A DNA stretch of 64,000 bases from Galbula dea. Its lineage: Eukaryota > Chordata > Aves > Piciformes > Galbulidae. Under the pieces are notes generated by a model. It did no database searches and had not been told where the DNA came from. It saw nothing but the letters and a program-made list of their open reading frames with translations. Both the position numbers and the translations under genes were made by a program. The stretch is from positions 372,001 through 436,000 of the forward strand of contig VWZX01001155.1 of assembly GCA_013399015.1 (NCBI GenBank), given 5' to 3'. Of this stretch, positions 22,937 to 33,246 are shown one piece after another (within the stretch, counting starts at the first letter, position 1; each line of letters starts with the position of its first letter).

Positions 22937-23244
22937 GTGAGTGTGTTTTGTTTGGAAATGCTTTGCTTCATTTTTAGGAACAACCCTGCTAGTTTTGTTG
23001 GGGGTTGCTGGGGTTTTTTTCCCCTCTTTTCCTGATATTTTCCTTGTAAACAATAATCACCTCCTTTGTGGCAGCATTTCCACATTGGCTTTCTTGCAGG
23101 GACTGCTTGGTTTCAATAGGTTATTGTTGAGTGAATGCAAATATCTCCAGCCACTGGAGCAAATAGGAGCAGGGGATTAGGTGGAGGAAACTGGCTGAGT
23201 GGCATAGGCCATCTGTCCTGGGCCTGAGAAAAGAGGACTCTCAT

Positions 23245-23600
23245 TTGCAGTGTATGTTAATTAGTTAGCTGATTGGCTCGGCTGTCACCTTTGCAGGGGT
23301 GAAAGCACCCCAGCACAATTAAATTCATGTCCATATATGTTTATCGAAGCACATGGTTTTTAGCCAGCCTTGGGTTTTGCCGGTGTCATTTTGTCCTTCT
23401 CACAGAGCCAGAGGATTCTTTGCTATTGTGCCTACAAATAGAAGGGAGTAAAAAGGAGGGGGGGGGGGGGNATACCTTAATTAAACCATGATCGGGATTG
23501 TTTGCTGAAGCCTCTCTGGTCGCATTCTTTAATGCACTTGAAATTGCCCATTTGCATCAATAGGGCGTTAGCTGAATTTAGTTCCATTCAAATGCCTTCC
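23245..23600. promoter_or_regulatory. Possible conserved noncoding element, interrupted by an assembly gap
   Basis: The two flanks of the gap look non-random: GTTAATTAGTTAGCTGATTGG, GCTGTCACCTTTGCAGGGG, CAATTAAATTCATG and CCTTAATTAAACCATGATCG, and ATTTGCAT at 23550-23557. CpG-bearing words (GATCGGGATTG, GGTCGCATTC, AGGGCGTTAGC) persist in AT-rich DNA, which is often seen in conserved elements because CpG normally decays. This is an inference from one sequence. Confidence 0.3.
23458..23471. other. G run ending in a single-N gap
   Basis: A run of 13 G is followed by one N at 23471. Such runs are hard to sequence and form stacked G structures, so the true length of the tract is unknown. Confidence 0.9.
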
Positions 23601-24839
23601 CTTGATGTTTCTACAGAAGGTGGTAGGTTTGGAAATAGATGGATGGCAAGTTTGGGCTCCTAGGGTGCCCCTATTCAAACACAATGTCAATATCCTCCAC
23701 TTAAAAGAGGATCCCTTCGTTAAAGGAAAACACTCCCTGGTTTGAGGTGGGTTTTGTTGTTGTTTTCCTTCCATTGACATCTCCAAGGCAGCATCTCCAG
23801 TAAGTTTCCTTGGGAAGAAGTTGTCTGACTGCAAGCTCTAGGGAGTTATTTCCCATGGGGTCATTGCAATTATGTGGGATTTATTTGTTTACTGTTTTCC
23901 AGCTCTTGCCAGTGCACAATGAGCCACAGTTCCCCCTCCAAGGGCACATAGGGCCCTAGGGGTCTGTGGGGTTTGGGGATGCTTCAGAGCCCTGGAGGAC
24001 TCATGAACATCTGCCTAGGATGGCAGGAGAGGGGAGAGGGCAGGTCGGGAGTGAGGGATCTCCTCCCTGGTCGGGGACACCAGTGTTGACCTTCACACAG
24101 AGGCATGAAAGAGCTGCAGAGGCTCCTGGTCCTGGGCTGGAGGAGCAGCTGGGGAGTTGTTCTCCTAAGGCTTTTTTCCTTACTGGCCTCAGAGGAGAAA
24201 CCTGTCACTCAGCCCAGCTGGCTCCAGCAGGTCCTGGGGAGAGGAGCTGCCTCGAAATTCTCCAGCCCAATAACATCAGGCTGAGTTCACAGCCCCAGCT
24301 ACCTGCAGGATCCCAACCTCTGGAAGGACATGGCCATGGCTCCTCAGGCTATAAAACCAGACAAAGGCCACATCTTCATGTCCCGGGGAGATGCTGTGCC
24401 TCTCTCCTGCCTGTGTCTGCCTGCTGGGACTCCCCAGGAGCCAACAAGTTGATTCACAAGGCAGAAAGGCGGAAAAAAATGCCAGGAACACCCTGCACTG
24501 CAAAAAACCCCCAACAAACCCCAAGAGCAAATGCATGCAAAGTTTCAAGGGCCAGAAGCAGAGGAGAAGATGTTTATATCCAAAAATTCTAATTGTGAGC
24601 CATGGGAAAGGAATACAGATCTCTGTGGAAGGGGTTTGCATCCTACCCAGGGATAATGCACTCTGTGTGCAGCCACGCAGGTAAGGAGGAGCAGGGCTAT
24701 GAGAGTATCTGTATGGGGATGGAGCTGCTTCCAGCTGGTGGGCTGCTTTGAACCCCAGCATGTTGGGGTGCCTGTCTCTGCAGAGATGAGCCATCTCCCA
24801 TGTGCACACAAAGTGATAAAACATGGAGCATCCTCCAGG
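23601..24839. other. Unique non-genic sequence
   Basis: A plus-strand frame of about 208 codons is open at 23966-24592, but its product has no recognisable domain, and a competing frame of about 180 codons is open on the minus strand. The region is slightly GC-rich. I do not call a gene. Confidence 0.35.
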
Positions 24840-24845
24840 AAAATA

Positions 24846-25095
24846 TATTCCTTCCTTCCTCCCTCCCTTCCTTCTTCCTTTCCTTCCTTCCTTCCTTCTT
24901 TCCTTCCTTCTTTCCTTCCTTCCTTCTTCCTTTCCTTTCCTTCCTTCCTTCCTTCTTTCCTTCCTTCTTTCCTTCCTTCCTTCTTCCTTTCCTTCCTTCC
25001 TTCCTTCTTTCCTTCCTTCTTTCCTTCCTTCCTCTCTCTCTCCCTCCCTTCCTCCCCTTCTTCCCCTTCCTCCTCTTTCCCTCCCTCCTTTCCTC
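24846..25095. repeat. CTTC tetranucleotide array with higher-order period
   Basis: About 250 bases of CCTT/CTTC repeats grade into CCCTCC-rich sequence. The variant word CTTCTTCCTTT recurs at about 24871, 24923 and 24980, giving a higher-order period of roughly 52-57 bases. Hence the array is not a simple microsatellite but has been amplified in blocks. Confidence 0.92.
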
Positions 25096-25102
25096 CCTTC
25101 TC

Positions 25103-25160
25103 ATCATAGAATGGTTTGGGTTGGGAGAGATCTTAAAGTTCATCTAGTTCCAACCTTCCT
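25103..25160 (-). mobile_element. CR1 LINE 3' end, very short
   Basis: The last ~58 bases of a minus-strand CR1 (ATCATAGAATGGTTTGGGTTGG, then TTCATCTAGTTCCAACCTTCC) sit directly at the edge of the CTTC array, so the array may have grown from the CR1 target or junction. Confidence 0.85.
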
Positions 25161-25316
25161 GCCTCATCCCAACTATCCCCTTGTTAAGATTCTGAATCCC
25201 ACTAGGAGAGATATCTAAGCAATGTCACCAGTATGGCCTTTGGAGGTTGAGACAGGCTGTCTTGGAAGTGTGTTCAACCCCTGGCAGAGTAAATAAAACA
25301 CACACATATATCTAGC

Positions 25317-25790
25317 CATAGAATGAGAGAATCACAGAATCATTATGGTTGGAAAAGCCCTCTGAGATCATCAAGTCCAACCATTAACCTAACACTACCA
25401 TGCTCACCTCTAAATCATGTCCTCAAGCACCACATCTACACATTTTTTGAACTCCTCCATGGATGGTGATTCCACCACTGCCCTAAGCAGCCTGGGCCAA
25501 TGCTTGGTAACCTTCTTGGGGAAGACGTTTTTCCTCATATCCAACCTGAACCTCCCCTGGCACAACTTGAAGCCATCTCCTCTCATCCTATCACTATTCA
25601 CCTGAGAGAAGAAACCAACCCCCATCTGGTTCCAGCCTCCTTTCAGGGAGTTGTAGAGAGTGAGGTGGTCTCCCCTGAGCCTCCTCTTCTCCAGCCTAAC
25701 CAACCCCATTTCCCTCAGCTGCTCCTCACAACACTTGTGCCCTAGACCCTTCCCCAGCCTTGTTACCCTTCTCTGGACACTCTCTAGTAT
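25317..25790 (-). mobile_element. CR1 LINE 3' fragment
   Basis: The 470-base minus-strand CR1 starts at AGAATCACAGAATCATTATGG. Its complement encodes [19 protein letters not shown] and RLDMRKNVFPKKVTKHWPRL. A short ACACACACATATAT microsatellite precedes it at 25298-25311. Confidence 0.93.
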
Positions 25791-26199
25791 ATTACTCTTC
25801 TAGGTGATTCCTGAGTCCTGGCCAACTAGGATATTTCCTGCTACCTTTCATTGCCAACACACTGTGGCTTGTGTGTGTAAATGTGCTTTCTTCCTTTTTA
25901 AGACAAAGCACTAAATCAACTATATTTATAGTGGATCAGCAGATGGCCAGCAAGCTGTGAAAAAAAAATAAATTATATTTGTCAGGCTTATAAATCTGAG
26001 GGGGGAGTTGAAGTAAAACTCCACAGCACTTGATGCAATTAATTTCTGGAATGGTATTTTGTTTCTGTTCATTTATTCCACGCCTTCAGTGCACAGAGGG
26101 TACAAGGAATGAGATGGGAGCCGTAACAGCAGCATCTAAGTGCTCTTGGGGTGTCCTCACAGCCCCCATGAGAGACTCAGCACTGTTGTCCTCATGGAA
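25791..26199. other. Unique AT-rich sequence
   Basis: The patch 25905-26010 (TATATTTATAGTGG, AAAAAAAATAAATTATATTTG, GGCTTATAAATCTG) is AT-rich and non-repetitive and could be regulatory. No gene is recognised. Confidence 0.3.
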
Positions 26200-26500
26200 T
26201 TTTAGAATCATTAAGGTTGGAAAAGATCTTCAAGATCATCAAGTCCAACTGTCAACCTATCACCACCATATCACTAAACCTTGTCACCAAGTGCCACCTC
26301 AACACTTTTTTTGAACCCATCGAGGGATGGTGACTCCACCACTGCCCTGGGCAGCCTGGGCCTATGTTTAACCACCCTTTCCACGAAGACATTTTTCCTA
26401 ACATCCAATCTAAACCTCCCTTGCCACAGCTTGAGGCTATTACCTCTTGTTCTATCACTAGCTACCTGGGAGAAGAGTCTGAGCCCTACCTTGCTAGATG
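26200..26500 (-). mobile_element. CR1 LINE 3' fragment
   Basis: The minus-strand CR1 starts at TTTTAGAATCATTAAGGTTGG. Its complement encodes LFSQVASDRTRGNSLKL, RLDVRKNVFVERVVKHRPRL and [13 protein letters not shown]. The right boundary is near GAAGAGTCTGAGCCC. Confidence 0.93.
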
Positions 26501-27272
26501 AGGAGCAACCCACACTTGCCAGACCATTCCCAGCAGTGAACCTTAGCTACCCACATTTCCCTTGCTACTTCACTTTTCCAACCCTCAGCCTTCACATCTC
26601 CAAGGGTCAGTGATAGCTCTGCATCCCCCAGGTCCTTTAAGAACCATCTCCCAACAGCCAGAGTTTTTCCTCTGGAAAAAAAAATAAATCAAGCTTATCT
26701 CCCTTCTCCTTGGAGAGAAAAAAAACCTTCCCAAAGCCAGTGAGAATCAAAGCTGAACTCTCCAAGAAAGCTTACTCCTTAAGAAAGAGCAATGAAGTTA
26801 TTTTGGAGGACAACTGCCAGAGGTACTGCGAGAACATTGATATCCAAAGCTGTCATAATATTTGACCCTCAGAAAAATAGGAATGTCCATCCCTTGGGTA
26901 AATTGGGATAACATGAAGGGGGAAGGAGGGAAAGAAAACACTTGTTGACTTTCGGAAGAGGCTTGCAGGGCTGTAGCAGTACTCCTTGGCCAAGCATGCA
27001 GGCAAGGAGGAGATCAAAAGCTGAGCTTCGAGTGCTTCCAGGCAGGAGCCTTTCATCTACAGCTCTGTAAGCATTTAGAGATGAAAGTCCTAGAGTTTCA
27101 CTGGGAGTGATGGAAAACATTCCCTAGGACCTTGCTTGAAAGCGTGGCTGTCTGCATAACGGATTTATTTGGGGGGTTTATGTTCTTTCTCTTTTTTTTC
27201 CCCCTCTATCCCTAGGACTTAAATCATAACAACTTGGGTTAAATGCAGAGATAGACCAGCTGCAAGCAAAGG
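26501..27272. other. Unique sequence
   Basis: No gene or repeat is recognised. A short poly-A patch lies at about 26676-26690 and a T/C run at 27188-27206. Confidence 0.35.
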
Positions 27273-27428
27273 AGTCATAGAATTAGTAAGGTTGGAAGAG
27301 ACCTCTAAGATCACCAAGTCCAAGCATCAACCTATCACCTCCACTCCACTAAGCCATGGCTCTAAGTATCACATCTAGATGTTTTCTAAACCCCTCCAGG
27401 GGGGGTGACTCCACCACATGCCAATGCC
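27273..27428 (-). mobile_element. CR1 LINE 3' end
   Basis: The minus-strand CR1 tail carries ATAGAATTAGTAAGGTTGG, AGATCACCAAGTCCAAGCAT and GGTGACTCCACCACATGCCA. It has a seven-G run (CAGGGGGGGTG) at the position where the other copies have CCAGGGATGGTG. Confidence 0.9.
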
Positions 27429-29248
27429 TAAAGGAGATGGTGGTGGGATGCAAGGTCTGCTCCACCAGCTGTGGGTTGCAATCCTAGCTCCTTCAGCCAG
27501 ATGCGTGCAGGTGAGGTGGTCTTATTCCCCATGAGAAGATAGTCTTGGCTTCAGTCTTCTGCCTCCATTGTAGGTCTACAGAGATGCATGGCTGTCTCCA
27601 GGAAAGCAGCTGGAGAAGGAGGTGACCAAACCAGCATCAGGTATGCAACTATTGAGTGAATTCCTACAAATGATGCTTCTGTTCTCAGAAATCAGGATCA
27701 CTCAGTATATGCTCCACAAACAGAGGCGGGGGGGTAAGCAAGGGGTGAAGGATAAATTCATGGGATAATTTATTCAGGATGAATAATTCAAGCAGCAGAA
27801 GTGACTACTCCAAAAATCAGGTCAAAAGTTGAGTACTTGCATAAATGAATTGCCCTTTCACAAATCTCAAAAGCAGAAATCTCAATATTTATCATTTGCA
27901 GACACACAAATATTCCAGAACAACCTTTTCCTAATGAAGTGGGGAGGGGTGTTAATAATAAATTCTATTGATAAGGGGAGTTAGAAAAACAAATAATAAC
28001 TGCCTGGAAGATGTTTATGTATGAGAAGAGATTTTTCAAACACACTGACAACTGTGAGCTGCATTATAAGACTATTAGGAAAGAGGAACTCTGTAAATAA
28101 CTTGTCCACCCCAGCAGCTACTGAACCTACTGCCAGTAAATAAGCTTTACCTTGGAGCTCCAAGCAAGCTGTTGCAAGCTTGGAGACATATGCTGAAAGC
28201 TGAAGCAGGGAGGCTGGAGATCCACAGCTGTGACCAGACATGCAGCCAAGCAAGGAGGAAAATGGGAACCATCACAGATCTCTCCTGGTGTCACATCTCT
28301 AGAGGAGCCACATGCCCTCCCTGGTTGGGTATGGGATTGGGTTTTGCAGCCACTGCTGCCCAAGGACTCTTGGGCACAAGAGCACAGCCACAAGGTGACC
28401 AGAGACACCTACCTCCAACCCAACAAGCGTGGCCACCACATGCTGTTCACCAGGACAGGCCACATCTAGGCTGCTTCTGGTTGGGGCAAATGGGTGAAGA
28501 GCTCATTTGTAAAGTGCTTGCTGCATCCATTGCCTCTCCGTGATAAGATGCCCCTGGAGGTTAATTGTGTTTTCTTGACCCACAGTTCCTCCAAATTTTA
28601 ATGCCACAGGGATCCAGAATGGAAGCACTAGATGCTGTTGCAACATGAGCAGATACTGAGGTCCTCCTGCATGATTTGAGTGAGTCTGTCATTATGACAT
28701 TTCATTATTGGCCCCTGTGGCAAACCTGCCCTTTTCCAGTAATTACCAGATCAATACAGAGGTAGGAGCTGGTCAGGTCTCATAAACTCATTTCACCCAA
28801 GTTACTGCTGGTCATGCTTGCTCATGGCTGATCTAAGCCATGGCAGGAATTTCTCAGTCCTGTGGAGTCCTCTGCCGCCTTGGTGGCAGTAGTCAATGAA
28901 CTCCAGCCAAACCAAAGGGAATTTGATTCCATGCAGTTTCAACTGGTCCAGACTAGGGTGCAGAACCTGTGGGTTGGCTTAATCCAGTCTTGAAGTCATT
29001 CCTTGAGATCAGATTTGGAAACAAGAACACGCTGGGTGGAGAGTGACATTGAGTTTCCCTTAGTCTGTGATAGCTGTAGTGAGAAAAACTCTCACCAGGG
29101 ACCAGTCACTGGCACATGGAGCATAGGACAAGTGACTGTAGGCCCCACCAGCCCCAAAAGGGGGGAGGAGGTTGATGGCACAGCTAGTTGGGGTTGGAGC
29201 TGAGCTGCTGCTTTCCTTTTGCAGTAGGAATATAAATGTCCAAAATAC
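27429..29248. other. Unique non-genic sequence
   Basis: No gene is recognised. The patch 28660-28770 (GTCATTATGACATTTCATTATTGG and CCAGTAATTACCAGATC) has several ATTA/TAAT cores and no repeats, so it is a weak candidate regulatory element. Confidence 0.35.
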
Positions 29249-29381
29249 TGTCACCATCCCTGGAGGGGGGGTCAAAAAACATCTAGATGTGGTACTTAGG
29301 GCCATGGTTTAGTGGCACAGTTGGACTTGATGACCTTAGAGGTCTTTTCCAACCATAGTAACTCTGTGATTTTGTGATCTT
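29249..29381 (+). mobile_element. CR1 LINE 3' end
   Basis: The plus-strand CR1 tail reads TGTCACCATCCCTGGAGGGG, CATCTAGATGTGGTACTTAGG and CAGTTGGACTTGATGACCTT, then TAACTCTGTGATTTTGTGATC. Confidence 0.92.
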
Positions 29382-30057
29382 CTCACTTCAAGCAGAGTCC
29401 AGCCTCTCCAGCCAATTCCAGACCCAGACAGTAAGACAGTTGGCTGGGTTGGATTTTCTTTAAAATTGTAGTTTATTTCTGAAGAAAAAGAAAAAAATAA
29501 AATAAAAAAGAAGAAGTCTTTTTCAGCTTGGCCACAGGAATAACAAACACATGAGTGTGAGAGCTGACAGCCTTAATTTGTGGTGACATTTCTACAACTT
29601 CATCTCAAGAAGGATTCTGGATGCAGGGGAGGCAAAGAGTGCTCCTAGCCTACAAAAGAGGTACAGGGAGGAGGAGGAATGTGGTCCAGCAATTAGAGAA
29701 ATGGGCTGGAGTCAGGAGGACTCCACTACAAGCCATTAAAAGGAAAATGAACTGCAAGAAAAGTTTTCTTTTGGTTTTATAGCTAAATCCACAAATAGAA
29801 GAAACACTGTACAGTGGAACTCCAACAAACAAGCATGCCTGATTTTAATGAGCCAATTGAAGGGCTTGGTTTATGGGATATGGAATAAAATAGACCCATG
29901 GTGAGGGAGACTATTTCTCCATTGCTCTGGACTGCAGGCTGTTGTCCCAAGTGGTGCAAAGTAGGTGTGAAATGCTACTGAAACTGAATTTCTTCCTTGT
30001 GTCCTCCTGCAGGCATATCCTACACCCCCTGAATGCATGTATGCACCTCTGTGCTCT
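29382..30057. other. Unique sequence
   Basis: No gene is recognised. An A-rich patch (AAAAAGAAAAAAATAAAATAAAA-like) is at 29484-29512. Confidence 0.35.
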
Positions 30058-30063
30058 GTGTGT

Positions 30064-30332
30064 GGGAAGGGAAGGGAAGGGAAGGGAAGGGAAGGGAAGG
30101 GAAGGGAAGGGAAAGAGGAAAGAGTAGGGAAAGAGGGAAGAAGGGAAGAAAAAGGGAAAAAGAAGGGAAGAAGGAAAGAGGAGAAGGAGGGAAGAGGGGA
30201 AGAAAGGAAGGAGGGAAGAAGAGAAGAAGGGAAGAAGGGAAGAGGGGAAGAAGGGAAGAAGAGAAGAAGGGAGGAGGGAAAAGGGAAGAAGGGAAGAAGG
30301 GAGGAGGGAAAAGGGAAGAAGGGAAGGAGGTT
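30064..30332. repeat. GGGAA pentanucleotide array and purine-rich extension
   Basis: Ten perfect GGGAA units (30064-30113) are followed by about 220 bases of degenerate GAAGG/GAGGAAGGGAA purine sequence with an internal block GAAGGGAAGAAGGGAGGAGG repeated twice. Long frames on both strands here are compositional. The tract ends 80 bases before a CR1 fragment. Confidence 0.95.
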
Positions 30333-30410
30333 CTAGGCTCACCTCCTTGCCAGAAACTTCCTGCATGTTTCTGGTTGAGTCACTTAATTTTGGCAGAAGG
30401 TTGGATCAGC

Positions 30411-30528
30411 ATAGAATCATCATAGAATCTCCTGAGTTGGGATGGACCCACAAGGATCATCAAGTCCAGCTCCTGTCTGTGCACAGGACAAGCCTACAAA
30501 TCACACCACATGTCTAAGAGGGTTGTCT
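30411..30528 (-). mobile_element. CR1 LINE 3' end (TCCTGAGTTGG subfamily)
   Basis: The minus-strand CR1 tail reads ATAGAATCATCATAGAATCTCC and GGACCCACAAGGATCATCAAG, then CTGTCTGTGCACAGGACAAG. It is the same 3' end type as the copy at 3074-3395. Confidence 0.9.
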
Positions 30529-32979
30529 AGTTGCAGGGCTCTGGCAGAGGTCCAGAGGTCGAAGTCACTGGTGAAGGTGAGATGCAGGCAGCTGGCAGAC
30601 TGTGAAGCACAAGACAGAGCCAAGGCTTAACCAAAGCTTGGCACCATGGCTCATGCCAAGGTTGAGCCATGCATCTTCCTGCTTGCTGCCTCTTAAATGC
30701 CTCTGTAACTCTCAGCTGTAGAGAGTAACAGAGAGTAACTCTGGAGCTGTAACTCTCAGAACTTACCTGGGGGAGATGCAGATGGTTGGGGTCTCCCTGC
30801 ATGTCACTGAAGACCATGGACAGTTTGTTTTCCCACTTGTGTGAGGGACACACAGCACCATAACACACAACACAACCTCATCCCTCCCCATCACACTCCC
30901 TCCTGCATCCTCTCACACCAGAGTCAAAAAACCCAGCCTAAGTACACTTACCCTCACCCCCACCACTGCTACCACCCTTTGACCAACAGGCTAATCTGAT
31001 CTTACTGAAATAAAAAGGTAGCTTGGTGCTTATAAATGCAAAAGAAAAGATATTTCTTGTTTGCCAGGGAAAAGGTCTTAGCAAAAATGATTCCCAGTTG
31101 ACTCCTTCCACCCCACCAGTTTCAAAGAACCAATTTTGTTGCTTAATTCCAAGAAAAAAAGATCTCATTTTTATTATTGTAGTTCATGTCATTCTTCTTG
31201 TGGGTAAGAACAGTGCAAGGGCAATACCAGCACAGAGGAGACTCCCTAGCCCTGCCGAGCACACTAGTGCTGATACAAATATCCACTAACCATCCTGAGC
31301 CAACAAAAAGCCCAGCTCACAGGTATCCAACTGCTCTTCCTTCTCTCATCCACATCACAACAGCATCCAGAACTGGTTCTCACAGGCACCACAGGGCACT
31401 TGTTCTTTTGTTTTCATTTGGGGTTTTTTGTTTGTTGTTGTTTTTTGGGGGGATTTTTGGTTGGTTGGTTTTGGTCTTTGTTCTTTGGGGGTATTTTTTG
31501 TTTGGTTTTGGGGTTTGGGTTTGTTTGGTTGGTTGGTTTGGGGTTTTTTTACTAATAGCACATATACCAGAAATCAAAGAATTTTGGAAGTTGAAATTCC
31601 TTACAAATTCAGGGTGATCTGAGCTAATAGTTTCAGCCAGAGGGGAGAAAGAAAAAAACAAAACAAAAAAGAAGGAGAGAAAAGAGTGGGAGGAGAACTC
31701 AGAAAAACACATTGTTTCAACATCTAAACAAAATGGGTTGGATTTTCTCTGAAATGCCAAAATATTTCATTTCAACATCTTCACATTCATGTCTCCCAAC
31801 AGCCTTTTTGTCTGACAAATGCCTATAAATTCAAAGAAAACCAAGTGAAGTGAAAAGGTTAATACATGTAAAACAAAAAACATTTTTGGGTTTGGACTGG
31901 AAAAAACTATTTGGGGTTGACCTTGCAGGAATCTTTTGCTGGTTTGGGGTTTTTTTTTTGTTTCTCCTCCCCCTGTTCCAGTTTGTCAAGAAAACACAAA
32001 TAATTTGTTTTGTTTTGACCTGAAGCAATTTATTTATCATTCTTGGAATCTAAAAAGCCATTGTTTACCTAGATCAGCTCCCTGGCACCCTTTCCTTGGG
32101 GGAATTAAGAAGATCAAGGGGATTAAGAGAGACCACATTGACTTGGCTTCAAGGAGGATTGTTGTGGGGTCTGGGCTTTTTGATGCCAGTCGGGGTGGTT
32201 AGGTGCTGTAGTACCCACAGTGCCCTCAGGAATGGGTGGGGAACTGAGATCTTTGATTAAACCAAAATAAAGGATCAACTAAAAGATATGATCTGCATCC
32301 ACAAGACTTGATTTTCCCTGGAGGATGAGGCATGGTCATTGCTAAAACACAGCTGTGTCCCAAAGGTCACCACAGCATCTTGACCAACAGATCTTAGGGT
32401 TTTGGGGAAGAAAAGCAAGAGGACCAGGTTTTTGTGGCTTGCTCTCTCTTTGGGAGAAAAGGCAGCATAATCCACCCCTGTTCTTCTGCATGAGAGATGG
32501 CAGGCAGGCACAGGGATGACCTGGAGGAGAAATGGGCCTGGCCCCAGGTTGTCCTCCTTGTTGTGCCATGCCAGGGGCTCCTACATAGATGTTGTTGGTT
32601 GGGATTGTGTAATGCTGAGCTGCAAGGACCTCATCAGCTGCTACTCATTACACAGGCCCAGCCCTTCTTGAATAGAAACCATAGCAGAAAATAGAGCTTG
32701 GGATGTAAAACTTGACATCTTGAATTCATAACTGGAGCGACAGCATTCTTGTGTAGAGTCTGAGGGTGGCCTGCTCTGAACTTGCCTCTTTTTTTATACC
32801 AGATGAGTCTAACCTCAGAGCCAGGATGACTCCAGCAAGTATCATTACTCTAAAGCAAAGAGAACATGACTCAAGAGAACGTGACTCAAGTCTAGCAGTG
32901 CTAGAGTCACTACAGAGCCCTGAAACGTGGGACATTAAGTCTGGTCCTACCATGTCTCCAGACCCATAGGCTCTGGTCA
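30529..32979. other. Unique sequence with G/T-rich tracts
   Basis: No gene is recognised. A G/T-rich tract at 31400-31555 is listed separately, and a shorter one (GGTTTGGGG plus a T run) is at 31938-31962. Confidence 0.4.
31400..31555. repeat. G/T-rich low-complexity tract
   Basis: About 155 bases of almost only G and T on the plus strand, built of TTGG, TTTGGGG and TTTTTT words including GGTTGGTTGGTTTTGG twice. Similar tracts occur at 47000-47100, 50822-50856, 54414-54530 and 62231-62335. Confidence 0.85.
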
Positions 32980-33246
32980 TCTCATAGAACGGTCTGGGTT
33001 GGAATAGATCTTCAAGATCATTTAGTTCCACCCCCCCCTGCCATGGGCAGGGATGGCACCCACTAGAGCAGGTTGCCCAGAGCCACATCCAGCCTGGCCT
33101 TGAACCCAGCCAGAGATGGAGCATCCATAACCTCTCTGGGCAACCTGTTCCAGTGTCTCACCACCCTCTGGGTAAAGAATTTTTTCCTAGCATCCAGTCT
33201 AAATCTCCTTTCCTTCAGTTTGAAGCCATTCTCCTTCAGCCCTAAC
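32980..33246 (-). mobile_element. CR1 LINE 3' fragment
   Basis: The minus-strand CR1 contains CATAGAACGGTCTGGGTTGG, CTGCCATGGGCAGGGATGGC and GTTGCCCAGAGCCACATCCA. Its complement encodes [20 protein letters not shown] followed by [14 protein letters not shown]. Confidence 0.93.

Noticed and set aside
23966..24592. 208-codon open frame on the plus strand, with a 182-codon frame on the opposite strand
   Set aside because: Both strands are open in a slightly GC-rich stretch, which points to low stop-codon density rather than a gene. No family motif is visible.
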